In this document: positions 17,128 through 26,053 of the stretch, piece after piece | How positions within the stretch are numbered: the first letter of the stretch is position 1 | How the letters are laid out: the number at the start of each line of letters is the position of its first letter | DNA from: Alistipes senegalensis | GTDB lineage: Bacteria; Bacteroidota; Bacteroidia; Bacteroidales; Rikenellaceae | NCBI GenBank assembly: GCA_023664045.1 | Contig: JAMPGH010000001.1 | Span: 295,078-342,528 of the forward strand | Direction of reading: 5' to 3' | DNA length: 47,451 nt | Notes under the pieces: model-generated | What the model saw: only the letters and a program-made list of their open reading frames with translations | What the model was told of the DNA's origin: nothing | Database searches by the model: none | Translations under genes and position numbers: made by a program

Positions 17128-18366
17128 ATGAGAAATACCTTCAGAATACTATTCTACCTTAAGAAGAATGCGCCCCTCAGAAACGGTCTTGTCCCGGTCA
17201 TGGCCCGCATCACGATCTGCGGGCAGCGGACGCAGCTCTCCACGCATCTGTCGGTGGATCCGCGATGCTGGTGCGCGGCGACGGGGCGGCTTGCGGGGCG
17301 CGGCCGTGCGGCCGACGAGGCGAACCGGCAACTGGCGGAGATCCGGTTCCGGATCGAACAATGCTACCGGACGCTCTTTTTCAACGGAGCGTTCGTTACG
17401 CCGGTCATGGTCAAGGAGGCCTATTTCGGCATCGCGCATCCTCGATGCCGGCTGCTCGAATTTTTCCGCGAACACAACGACGAGTTCCGCCGGATGGTCG
17501 GTGTGAGCCGCTGTCAGGCTACCTATAATAAATACCGCTGCGTCTATCGGCATCTGGAGCGCTATGTCGAGCAAGATTACCGCCGGGCCGATCTGGCGTT
17601 CGACGAACTCGACAAAGGCTTCGTAACGGGATTCCATGCCTACATCGTCCGGCAGTGCGGCCATAAGAAGAATACGGCGTGGATCTACCTGATCGCGCTC
17701 AAACATATTCTGATGCTGGCCCGCAGCAAGGGGTATCTTAGCTGCGATCCGTTCGCGGGCTACAAGCTCCGGAGCGAATTCGTGGACCGCAACTATCTGA
17801 CGCTCTCCGAACTGAACGATCTGATCGGACTCGAACTTCCGGTCGGCACCGGGCGTCTCGTGCGCGATGCGTTCGTCTTTTGCTGTTTCACGGGGCTGTC
17901 GTATGTGGATGTCTGCAGTCTTACGCGGCAACATATCCGGCGAAGCTGCGACCAGCTGTGGATCGACATGGCGCGCCGCAAGACGGGGACCCGAATCAGC
18001 GTGCGGCTCTTCGCGCTGCCGCAGGCCATTCTGCGCCGCTATCTGCCGGAGGCGGGCGACGACCGGATATTCGATCTGCCCGGCAACGGCTGGTGCAACA
18101 AGTGTCTGGAGCGCATCGCGTCGTCGGTCGGCCTGTCGAAGCGGATCACCTTCCATGCTGCCCGCCACACCTTCGCCACGACGATCACCCTTTCGCAGGG
18201 CGTTGCGATCGAAACGATCAGCAAACTGCTGGGACACAAGAGTATAAGGACGACGCAGATCTATGCCGTCGTTACCCATTCCACGCTCGACGGCGAGATG
18301 AACCGCCTCTCGGAACGGATCGACTCGCTCTATCCGCGGCCAGCGGTGGCCGAACGCTGCGAATAA
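17128..18366 (+). CDS. Bacteroidetes-type tyrosine recombinase/integrase (candidate DNA invertase)
   Basis: This 412-residue site-specific recombinase has an N-terminal arm-binding domain (MRNTFRILFYLKK...), a SAM-like core-binding domain (about 100-200) and a C-terminal catalytic domain. Catalytic residues are Lys285 (RRKTG), His343 and Arg346 (HAARH), His370 (LGHKS) and the nucleophile Tyr379 (TTQIYA). The usual first arginine is Ser258 (FTGLSYVDV), as in the IntDOT-like recombinases of Bacteroidetes. ATG at 17128 is chosen because it begins the conserved arm domain; a longer in-frame extension upstream is not conserved. It lies alone between two divergent susC genes whose start regions form an inverted repeat, which points to promoter or operon inversion rather than phage integration. 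No excisionase, relaxase or phage genes are nearby. Confidence 0.93.
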   Translation: MRNTFRILFYLKKNAPLRNGLVPVMARITICGQRTQLSTHLSVDPRCWCAATGRLAGRGRAADEANRQLAEIRFRIEQCYRTLFFNGAFVTPVMVKEAYFGIAHPRCRLLEFFREHNDEFRRMVGVSRCQATYNKYRCVYRHLERYVEQDYRRADLAFDELDKGFVTGFHAYIVRQCGHKKNTAWIYLIALKHILMLARSKGYLSCDPFAGYKLRSEFVDRNYLTLSELNDLIGLELPVGTGRLVRDAFVFCCFTGLSYVDVCSLTRQHIRRSCDQLWIDMARRKTGTRISVRLFALPQAILRRYLPEAGDDRIFDLPGNGWCNKCLERIASSVGLSKRITFHAARHTFATTITLSQGVAIETISKLLGHKSIRTTQIYAVVTHSTLDGEMNRLSERIDSLYPRPAVAERCE

Positions 18367-18417
18367 ATCCCCGTGGCGACGGCATGCAGCGGCTCCGGAA
18401 ACCCTCCCGAGCCCGTT

Positions 18418-18446
18418 CGGCCGACGGATTTTTCAAAATCGGCCGG
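18418..18446 (+). terminator. Possible terminator hairpin after the recombinase
   Basis: CGGCCG arms flank an inner ATTTT/AAAAT pairing, with a small bulge, about 50 bases after the recombinase stop. It has no strong T-run after it, so it may be a hairpin with another role. Confidence 0.4.
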
Positions 18447-18568
18447 AAAAAGTCCCGAAAGGAACATTACGAATCGAAAGCGCATCCTTAAAAATTTCGA
18501 CAATATGTAACTATAAATTTACTTTTTATTTACCGATCATTATATTACTAAATTTTCTTATAAATATT

Positions 18569-18600
18569 CTTGCTTTTTACGATTCGATCGCCTATCTTTG
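18569..18600 (+). promoter_or_regulatory. Promoter of the right susC operon, inside the invertible segment
   Basis: TTGC (18569-18572), a 19-base spacer and TATCTTTG (18593-18600) fit the Bacteroidetes consensus closely. The surrounding 18490-18640 is strongly AT-rich in a GC-rich chromosome, as expected of an active promoter region. It lies just inside the right inverted-repeat arm, so inversion would place it 43 or 44 bases before the left susC ATG instead. Confidence 0.8.
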
Positions 18601-18608
18601 TCTTGAAC

Positions 18609-18675
18609 TTTTTTATTTTAAAAACCTACTAAAATTAACGTTTATGGTAAGAAAACTTGTACTATCGTTAATTGC
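18609..18675. repeat. Right arm of inverted repeat spanning the susC start codon
   Basis: This is the partner of 16780-16847. 18637-18675 is identical (inverted) to 16780-16818, and 18609-18625 to 16831-16847; the stretch between differs by one indel and a few substitutions. The arms are 1761 bp apart and enclose the recombinase gene and the rightward promoter. Confidence 0.9.
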
Positions 18676-21600
18676 GATTCTGGGGGCTGGCGCGATGTTC
18701 GTCCAGGCTCAGAACCGGCAGGTGTCCGGTACTGTCTCGGGCCCCGATGGTGCGCCTGTGGCAGGTGCGACCGTCATGGTCGATGGTACACTTGTCGGTA
18801 CGACCTCGAATGCGGACGGCAGCTTTACCATTCTGGCTCCCGTAGACGGCGCGCTGACCGTGTCTTTCATCGGTTACCGGCCCAAAACGGTCGCCGTAGC
18901 CGGCAAGACGCGTATCGACGTCTCGCTGGAGGAGGATTCGCAGGCTATCGACGACGTGATCGTCGTGGCGTTCGGTACGGCCAAGAAAGAGGCCTTCACC
19001 GGTTCGGCCAAGATGATTCAGTCGGACGATCTGATTAAAACCCAGTCTTCGAACGTGCAGGATGCACTCGTCGGCAAGGTTTCCGGCGTACAGTTCGCAT
19101 CGCCCTCCGGTCGTCCGGGTTCGGGTCAGAATATCTACGTCCGCGGCTACGGTTCCATGTCGGCCGGCAATACGCCGCTGTGGGTGGTCGACGGCGTACC
19201 TTACGAGGGCGATATCAACAACATCAACTCGGCCGATATCGAGTCGATTTCGGTGCTGAAAGATGCTGCCTCGAACGCGCTGTACGGTGCCCGCGGTGCC
19301 AACGGCGTGATCATGGTAACCACGAAGCGCGCCAAAGCCGGCGATGCGACCGTTACTTTCGACGGCAAGTGGGGTATCAATACCCGTGCCCTGCGGACCT
19401 ACGACATCGTGGAAGATGCCGGCGAATACTATGAAATGCACTACAAGGCGCTTTACAACTATTATACGCTGGAACAGAATTACGATGCCCTTTCGGCCAA
19501 CGCCGCAGCCAACCGGTTGCTGACGTCGAATACGGCCGGAGGTCTGGGCTACAATGTCTTCACGGTGCCCGAAGGTCAGAATCTCATCGGCGAGAACGGT
19601 CGTCTGAACCCGCTCGCCAAAGAGGGGCGTCTGGTCGACTACAATGGAAAGCAGTATTATCTGAAGGCCGACAACTGGCTCGACGAGATCTACAAGTCGT
19701 CGTCGTTCCGTCAGGAGTACAACGTGAGCGTGTCGGGCGCTACCGAGCGATCCAATTTCTATGCGTCGCTGGGCTATCTGGACAACACGGGTATCATCGA
19801 CGGTTCGGACATGGAGCGTTACACGGCCCGTCTGCGTGCCGACTATCAGGCCAAGAAGTGGCTGAAGGTCGGCGGCAATATGTCCTACAGCCATTTCGTA
19901 TGGAACAACGGCAACAACATCGAGGATGAAGGCGAAGCCGACGGCGGAAACGCATTCGTCAATGCCATTCAGATGGCGCCGATCTATCCCGTATACATGC
20001 GCGACGGCAACGGCAACATCATGATCGACCAGTACGGGTTCAAACTTTACGATACCGGCGACGGCCGCAACGGCGGTGCCCTGCGTTCCAACGGCGGTGT
20101 GAGCAACTCGCTGCAGGACATTCAGCTGAACCGCTACATCAACGAGGGCAACGCTTTCATGGCCAGCGGTTTCGCGGATTTCCAGCTTTACAAGGGGCTG
20201 AAAGTTACGTTGAACGGTAACGTAACGCTCGACGAAACGCGCACCACGGAGATGTTGAACCCCTATTACGGCCAGTTCGCTCAGTCGGGCGGTGCGATTT
20301 ACAAGAGCCATTCGCGCGACATCGCCTACAACCTGCAGCAGCTGATCTCCTACAACAATACGTTCGCCGACAAGCACAATCTCGATATTCTCTTAGGTCA
20401 TGAAATGTACAACCGCAAGCAATACGGTCTGTACGCCAACCGCAGCGTCATGTTCTCGCCGGACAATCTGGAGCTCAGCGGCGCTACGGTCGACTCTTCG
20501 AAATCGGGTTCGTCGGTTCTGGAGTACAACAACGAAGGTTACTTCTTCCGTGCCCAGTACGATTACGACGGCAAGTACTATGTTTCGGGATCGTATCGCC
20601 GTGATGCCTCGTCGCGCTTCCATCCCGACCACCGCTGGGGTAACTTCTGGTCGGCAGGTGCCGCGTGGATCATCTCCAAAGAGTCGTTCATGGCCGGTAC
20701 GCAAAACTGGCTCGACATGTTGAAACTCAAGGTTTCCTACGGTTCGCAGGGTAACGACAACTTGGGCGATACCGCTGCCAGCTACTATCGTTATACCGAT
20801 TATTTCAGCGTCGAGAGCGACGGTAACGGCGGCGTAACGAGCGTACTTGCGCAGAAAGGCAATCCCGAACTGACGTGGGAAACCAACTCGAACCTCAATG
20901 TCGGCGTCGAGTTCGGTTTCTGGAAAAACCGGCTGACCGGTAGCATCGACTTCTTCAACCGCAAGACCTCCGACATGCTCTTCCAGCTCGCTACGCCGGT
21001 GGAAGCGGGTTATACTTCGATCTGGACCAACATCGGCGACATGGTCAACCGCGGCGTCGAGATCGAGCTGAATGCCGATCTGATCCGTACGAAGAACCTC
21101 GTGTGGGATTTCTCGGTCAACATGACCCACTACAAGAACAAACTGGTCAAGCTGCCCGAGCAGTATAAGAACAACACCTCCACCGACGGCAAGGCCGGTC
21201 GTCAGAGCGGCAGCCGCTTCTATACCGAGGGCCAGTCCGTCTTCTCGTTCTACATGCCGACCTACGCCGGCGTTTCGGAGTCCGGTAAGTCGCAGTGGTA
21301 TACTTATGAGACCGATGAAAACGGCAACGTGAAGCGCGTAACGACCGAGGATTATTCGACCGCTTCGGCCGAAGGCCGTGAAATGCAGGGCGATGCACTG
21401 CCCGATCTCTACGGCGGTTTCAGCACGTCGCTGCGCTTCTACGGCGTCGACTTCTCGATCGGTTTCACCTATCAGATCGGCGGTCAGGTGCTCGACTCGG
21501 GCTACCAGTTCTACATGAATTCTCCGCAGGGTACCTCGACCGGCAACAACTACCACCGCGACCTGCTCAAGTCGTGGACGCCCGAAAACAAGGGTTCGGA

Positions 21601-21892
21601 TATTCCCCGTTTCGCCTATGCCGACCCCAATCAGGCCGCCACGTCGAGCCGCTTCCTGACCGACGCTTCGTATCTGAATATTCAGAACATCACGCTCGGT
21701 TATACGCTGCCCCAGCGCATCACGCGCAAGTTCCTCGTCGAGAAGCTGCGTGTCTATCTGGCCTGCGACAACGTATGGTACTGGTCGCAGCGTCAGGGTC
21801 TGGATCCCCGTCAGAGCATCAACGGTGCGACGAATCCCTACTATTACGCCCCGATTCGTACGTTCTCGGGCGGTTTGACGGTAACGTTCTAA
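18644..21892 (+). CDS. SusC/RagA family TonB-dependent outer-membrane transporter (right locus)
   Basis: The 1082-residue protein starts MVRKLVLSLIA, the same first 32 bases as the left susC. The domain order is the same: signal peptide, carboxypeptidase-regulatory-like domain (VSGTVSGPDGAPVAGATVMV), DDVIVVAFGTAKK, plug with YGARGANGVIMVTT, and barrel ending GGLTVTF. The two proteins align along their length but diverge strongly in the barrel loops, so they likely import different ligands. A good promoter lies 43 bases upstream. Third codon positions are noticeably richer in T than in the left copy (GGT and CGT are frequent), which may reflect high expression or a different origin. susD follows after 19 bases. 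Confidence 0.96.
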   Translation: MVRKLVLSLIAILGAGAMFVQAQNRQVSGTVSGPDGAPVAGATVMVDGTLVGTTSNADGSFTILAPVDGALTVSFIGYRPKTVAVAGKTRIDVSLEEDSQAIDDVIVVAFGTAKKEAFTGSAKMIQSDDLIKTQSSNVQDALVGKVSGVQFASPSGRPGSGQNIYVRGYGSMSAGNTPLWVVDGVPYEGDINNINSADIESISVLKDAASNALYGARGANGVIMVTTKRAKAGDATVTFDGKWGINTRALRTYDIVEDAGEYYEMHYKALYNYYTLEQNYDALSANAAANRLLTSNTAGGLGYNVFTVPEGQNLIGENGRLNPLAKEGRLVDYNGKQYYLKADNWLDEIYKSSSFRQEYNVSVSGATERSNFYASLGYLDNTGIIDGSDMERYTARLRADYQAKKWLKVGGNMSYSHFVWNNGNNIEDEGEADGGNAFVNAIQMAPIYPVYMRDGNGNIMIDQYGFKLYDTGDGRNGGALRSNGGVSNSLQDIQLNRYINEGNAFMASGFADFQLYKGLKVTLNGNVTLDETRTTEMLNPYYGQFAQSGGAIYKSHSRDIAYNLQQLISYNNTFADKHNLDILLGHEMYNRKQYGLYANRSVMFSPDNLELSGATVDSSKSGSSVLEYNNEGYFFRAQYDYDGKYYVSGSYRRDASSRFHPDHRWGNFWSAGAAWIISKESFMAGTQNWLDMLKLKVSYGSQGNDNLGDTAASYYRYTDYFSVESDGNGGVTSVLAQKGNPELTWETNSNLNVGVEFGFWKNRLTGSIDFFNRKTSDMLFQLATPVEAGYTSIWTNIGDMVNRGVEIELNADLIRTKNLVWDFSVNMTHYKNKLVKLPEQYKNNTSTDGKAGRQSGSRFYTEGQSVFSFYMPTYAGVSESGKSQWYTYETDENGNVKRVTTEDYSTASAEGREMQGDALPDLYGGFSTSLRFYGVDFSIGFTYQIGGQVLDSGYQFYMNSPQGTSTGNNYHRDLLKSWTPENKGSDIPRFAYADPNQAATSSRFLTDASYLNIQNITLGYTLPQRITRKFLVEKLRVYLACDNVWYWSQRQGLDPRQSINGATNPYYYAPIRTFSGGLTVTF

Positions 21893-21911
21893 TTTTAAAT
21901 GACGAATAGTT

Positions 21912-23591
21912 ATGAAAATGAATCAGATCATAAAATCCACAGCCGTTTTTCTCGGATCCGCTCTGTTGTTCTCGGGGTGTATCGAGGAGACTTTCCCCGA
22001 GAGCGGGTATGCTACCGGCGGGCAGATTTCCGACTCGCCGTTCGCACAGGACGGTGTCGTTTCCGCCATGCCGACGATTCTTATCACCAGCTACATAGAT
22101 CTCGGCGAACACATCGATTTCGGTTATCCGGGCATGCTGGGCGCCAACGACCGGATGGCCGGAGAAGTATTCCCCGTGAGCGGTAACATGCCGGGCGGCA
22201 ACCAGTATTACGACCGCTGGCAGCCGTGGCTGTATCCCTGCAATTCCACGGGACTGGATGCGACGGGATATACGAATTTCTTCTACAACAATTATTACAA
22301 GTTCATCTATTCGGCCAACGAAGCGATCTCGCTGTTCAGCCAAAGCGAAGCGGCCCGCCATAATCTGGGCGTATCCAAAGTGTTCCGTGCGCTCTGCTAC
22401 CTCGATATGGCCCGGCTCTACGATCCGCTGCCGGCCAAAGCACCCGAGAAACCTTCGTACGAAACCGACGTATTGGCCGTAGCCGGCCTGACGGTTCCCA
22501 TCGTCGTCGAAGGGATGAGCGCCGAGGAGCTGGAGAACAATCCGCGTGCTACGCGCGAAGAGATGTTCACCTTCATTTTCGAAGATCTCGACGATGCCGA
22601 AGATTGCCTTTCCGACTATGCTCCCGCGACGAAAAATCTGCCCTCGCTGGCCGTAGTCTATGGCTTGAAAGCCCGTGCTTACCTTTGGCTGGGCGGTTTC
22701 GAAGAGCAGTATGAGAACATTCCCACCGGCGAAGCCGCTTACAAGCTGGCGGCCGAGTATGCCCGCAAGGCGATCGACGCTTCGGGCGCTTCGATTACGA
22801 CCGAGGCTCAGTGGCTCGACAAGACGATGGGATTCAATACCGTGATCTCCTCGTGGATGTGGGCCATGATCCAGTCGACCGACACCGTGCTCAACAACCT
22901 GCTGTCGTGGACGGCCCATATGTCGCCCGACGCCGTTTGGGGTTACGGAAACGGCGCTCAGCCCGGTATCTCGGTCTTCTCGTACGATCGCATCGCTTCG
23001 GGCGACTTCCGTAAGAAGATCTTCGTCAACGGGGATCGCGACTATGCGGCGATCAGCCCCTACATGAATCTTACCGAGGCGGAATTCAACGGCGAAGACG
23101 GCGCTATGGGTGCCATCGCTCCCTATACGTCGTTCAAGTTCCACACCAACGGCGGCGAGAAGCGCAACTTCACGGTGGGTAACGTAACGAGCATTCCGCT
23201 CATGCGCGTCGAGGAGATGTACCTGATCGAGGCCGAGGCGAAAGCGCATTACGATGCCGCAGAGGGACGTTCGCTGCTCCAGTCGTTCATGGCTGCCCGT
23301 GCGGCCGGTTATACGGTTCCCGCCGGCAACGATCTTGTCGAGGAGATCATCTTCCAGAAGCGGATCGAATTCTGGGGCGAGGGTATCATCCTTTACGACC
23401 TGAAGCGTCTGAACATGAGCATGCACAACGGCGACAACGGCACCAACGCGCCGTCGATGGCCCAGCTGACGACCGACGGACGCGCTCCCTGGTGGAACTG
23501 CGTGATTCCGCTTTCGGCCGTGCAGCAGAACAAGGCTCTGCTCGGCAAAAACAACCCCAACGGTACTTATACTTATAAGTCTGTAAAATAA
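21912..23591 (+). CDS. SusD/RagB family nutrient-binding outer-membrane lipoprotein (right locus)
   Basis: The 559-residue surface lipoprotein has a signal peptide with lipobox LFSGC (Cys23). SusD signatures include YKFIYSANEAI, LCYLDMARLYDPLP, NNPRATREEMFTFIFEDL, PLMRVEEMYLIEAEAKAHY and FWGEGIILYDLKRLN. It should pair with the upstream SusC as the ligand-capturing lid. Cargo downstream (a large lipoprotein and a subtilase) suggests that peptides or proteins rather than glycans may be the substrate, as for RagAB; this is inference. A good upstream promoter exists only before susC. Confidence 0.95.
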   Translation: MKMNQIIKSTAVFLGSALLFSGCIEETFPESGYATGGQISDSPFAQDGVVSAMPTILITSYIDLGEHIDFGYPGMLGANDRMAGEVFPVSGNMPGGNQYYDRWQPWLYPCNSTGLDATGYTNFFYNNYYKFIYSANEAISLFSQSEAARHNLGVSKVFRALCYLDMARLYDPLPAKAPEKPSYETDVLAVAGLTVPIVVEGMSAEELENNPRATREEMFTFIFEDLDDAEDCLSDYAPATKNLPSLAVVYGLKARAYLWLGGFEEQYENIPTGEAAYKLAAEYARKAIDASGASITTEAQWLDKTMGFNTVISSWMWAMIQSTDTVLNNLLSWTAHMSPDAVWGYGNGAQPGISVFSYDRIASGDFRKKIFVNGDRDYAAISPYMNLTEAEFNGEDGAMGAIAPYTSFKFHTNGGEKRNFTVGNVTSIPLMRVEEMYLIEAEAKAHYDAAEGRSLLQSFMAARAAGYTVPAGNDLVEEIIFQKRIEFWGEGIILYDLKRLNMSMHNGDNGTNAPSMAQLTTDGRAPWWNCVIPLSAVQQNKALLGKNNPNGTYTYKSVK

Positions 23592-23595
23592 AAAA

Positions 23596-25947
23596 ATGCG
23601 ATATATGAAAAGTTCGAAGATATTCATTCTGGCGGCCGTCGCCCTCGTTGCCGGGCTCTTCACGGCCTGCAGCGACGATGATTTCGCAGCAGGGCCCGCG
23701 GCTTCCGGCGCACAGGCCTATTTCCCGCAAAGCATCGCTTCCGAATACAGCATCGGCGACGATGTGAACGAGATCGTCATTCCGGTCATGCGTATCGTCG
23801 CCGACGAGGCGCAGACCATTCCTGTCCTTGCCGAGGATGAGTCGGGTCTCTTCTCGGTTCCCGCGGCCGTAACTTTCGCCGCCGGCGAAGAGAAGGCCGA
23901 ACTGAAAATGACTTTCGACCGCACGGCTCTCGAAGACGGTGTGGAGTACCCTGTTTCGCTGCTTCTCAACGACGAGGACAACACCACGCCCTACGGCAAC
24001 CGTTCGCTGGCCCTCAAGATCGTTCCCTGGCCGTGGGAGTCGCTCGGTACGGGTATGTTCCGCGACGACTGGCTTTCCTCCATGTTCAAGGGCAACGAAG
24101 TCGAGATCGAAGTGCAGATCTACAAACATAAGTCGCGCGCAGGTATCTACATGATCGAGGAGATGTACGGCTGGCCTTTCCTGACCGAGTTCTTCGGAGG
24201 TTCGCAGGCGGACATCGAATCGCAGGTGGGTCTTACCTATACGCCTACGAACATTACGCTCAACGCAAGCGATCCGAATGCCGTTTTCTTCCCTCGTCAG
24301 TTTACGGGAATCACGGATAAGGATCCCGACTACGGCGATTATGAAATCGCAACGTTCTCTTCCGGAAACGGCAAATTGGAGACCGGCGTCATCACCTTCC
24401 CGGCTTCGGGTCTTGCATTCGTTTGCGCCGCCGGCAATATGGCAGCCAATAAGAACGGCACTTTCCGCATCCTGTTGCCCGGTGCCGAAATCGTGGATTA
24501 CTCGCTCGAAGTCGAGTACGAGAGCATGCGTATGGATGCCGACGGTGCGACCGCTGCCATTCTGTCGTTCGTCTACGGTGCCGATGTAACGCGCATCGAT
24601 TATGCGGTCGCAGCGACCAACATCTCCGCCGAGGAGCGTGAAACGCTCGCAGCCGCTATTGCTGCCGGTACGGCCGAGCATGTCAACAAGATTGAGAATC
24701 TCGACGGGACGGGTTCCGTGTCGGAGCAGGTCGCTCTGACGGATGCGGGTCCCTATACCGTGGTCGCCGTCGCTTACGACAAGGCCGGCAAGGCTCTTGC
24801 TGCCGATTTCGTGTCGATGAACTTCTTCTTCCCCGGTGCGGGGGGGGGAGGTACGGCTCCCGAGTGCGATGTGGAGGCTCTGCTGGCTTTGCCCAGCGTG
24901 CTGTTCCAGCCGGAAACCGCCGCCCAATATCCCGATGAGAGCAACCTCGGATATAAGATTACGGGTACGGAGGTGAAGTCGATCCGGTATTATTTGAATA
25001 CGACGGATATCGTTGAAAACGGCGGTTTGGAACCCGAGGCCATTGTCGACGGATATGGAAGCGACATGCCTGCCAGTGCAATCGCGACGATCAACGAACA
25101 GGGCGCTTTCGGAAATATCTTCATCAACCTGAATCCGGATACTTCGTATACCCTGATCGTCAAGGCTACGAATGCGTACGGAAAGACCAAACTCGTAACG
25201 GCGGAGTGCTCGACGGGAGCTCCCGATTATAAGGGAGAACTCGTGATCGGAGATTACAAGATGTCCTATACTCTGCCCGCTGAGGATGGCGGCGATCCCG
25301 AGACTTTCGAAAATGTATTCACCGTGAAAGCGGCTTCGAGCGAAAGCGTCGTCGACTTCCTCGTATCGGATTTCGCCCTCGAGGATGGCGGCGTATGGAA
25401 CGGGAAATACGATTCTGCGGCTTCGACGCTGACGCTGACCAGCAGCGATCTGGGCAAGTGGTATTTGCTGAACGAGACGACTGCGTATTCTATCGGTTCG
25501 TATGCGGGCGAAGGCAGTAACGGCACCGATCCCGTGGTTCTGACCGTCGATGCTACGACCAAGCAGCTCAAAGGATTGCAGACCGATATCGAAATAGCTC
25601 TCGGTTCGGTCGAGGGAGGTCAGATAACAGATATCATCGGCGCATTGGGTATTTACTATGCCGACGGTACGACGATCGAACCTTATGCCGGTGCTGCGAC
25701 CTCCTCGGTCAAGTTGCACCGTAGCAACAAGGGCGTGAAAGTTCCGTTCCGCAGCGTGGCCGACATGCAGGCCGTCGTTCGTCGGAACCGCCTGACGTCG
25801 AATGTCGAAATGGCGGACAACGTCGGTCTGACGGTTCCGGTCCGTACGCTGGCGGTGAAGACGGAGCGTTGCGAGCGGCCTGCCAAGACGATCGAACGCA
25901 CGGCCGGAGCATTCATGCTCAACGAGAATCTCCGGTTGGTGAAATAA
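23596..25947 (+). CDS. Large multidomain surface lipoprotein (SusE-position protein)
   Basis: The 783-residue lipoprotein has lipobox LFTAC (Cys25). ATG at 23605 (MKSSKIF) is an equally plausible start, five bases or more from susD. Residues about 35-150 resemble a Calx-beta-like fold (FSVPAAVTFAAGEEKAEL...GVEYPVSLLLND). A FN3-like stretch with TSYTLIVKATNAYGKT lies near residue 515, and the C-terminal 250 residues are of unknown fold. By position it corresponds to the SusE/SusF-like accessory binding proteins that follow SusD. A run of nine G at 24840-24848 encodes the Gly-rich hinge around residue 416; a one-base slip there would truncate the protein. No catalytic motif was recognised. Confidence 0.85.
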   Translation: MRYMKSSKIFILAAVALVAGLFTACSDDDFAAGPAASGAQAYFPQSIASEYSIGDDVNEIVIPVMRIVADEAQTIPVLAEDESGLFSVPAAVTFAAGEEKAELKMTFDRTALEDGVEYPVSLLLNDEDNTTPYGNRSLALKIVPWPWESLGTGMFRDDWLSSMFKGNEVEIEVQIYKHKSRAGIYMIEEMYGWPFLTEFFGGSQADIESQVGLTYTPTNITLNASDPNAVFFPRQFTGITDKDPDYGDYEIATFSSGNGKLETGVITFPASGLAFVCAAGNMAANKNGTFRILLPGAEIVDYSLEVEYESMRMDADGATAAILSFVYGADVTRIDYAVAATNISAEERETLAAAIAAGTAEHVNKIENLDGTGSVSEQVALTDAGPYTVVAVAYDKAGKALAADFVSMNFFFPGAGGGGTAPECDVEALLALPSVLFQPETAAQYPDESNLGYKITGTEVKSIRYYLNTTDIVENGGLEPEAIVDGYGSDMPASAIATINEQGAFGNIFINLNPDTSYTLIVKATNAYGKTKLVTAECSTGAPDYKGELVIGDYKMSYTLPAEDGGDPETFENVFTVKAASSESVVDFLVSDFALEDGGVWNGKYDSAASTLTLTSSDLGKWYLLNETTAYSIGSYAGEGSNGTDPVVLTVDATTKQLKGLQTDIEIALGSVEGGQITDIIGALGIYYADGTTIEPYAGAATSSVKLHRSNKGVKVPFRSVADMQAVVRRNRLTSNVEMADNVGLTVPVRTLAVKTERCERPAKTIERTAGAFMLNENLRLVK

Positions 25948-25971
25948 TCGTTGCCGAACTTTTCAGCACGA

Positions 25972-26006
25972 CCCGACACAGCATAAATTTTGCTGTGCCG
26001 GGTTTG
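25972..26006 (+). terminator. Hairpin between the SusCD-lipoprotein block and the protease gene
   Basis: CCCG-A-CACAGCA pairs with TGCTGTG-C-CGGG (25972-25983 / 25991-26002, one internal mismatch), followed by TTTGTG. It may act as a partial terminator that lowers expression of the downstream protease. Confidence 0.55.
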
Positions 26007-26053
26007 TGCTCTTTGAATCGGAATAATTATATTTATAGCTCAAAGATCATACG

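Noticed and set aside
17128-18366. Integrase of a phage or conjugative element
   Set aside because: No phage, relaxase, transfer or excision genes are nearby; both neighbours are susC genes in inverted orientation.
16780-18675. Simple paralogy as the full explanation of the susC start repeat
   Set aside because: The genes diverge immediately after base 32 even at amino-acid level, whereas identity, including silent positions, and the non-coding T/A block are kept before it.
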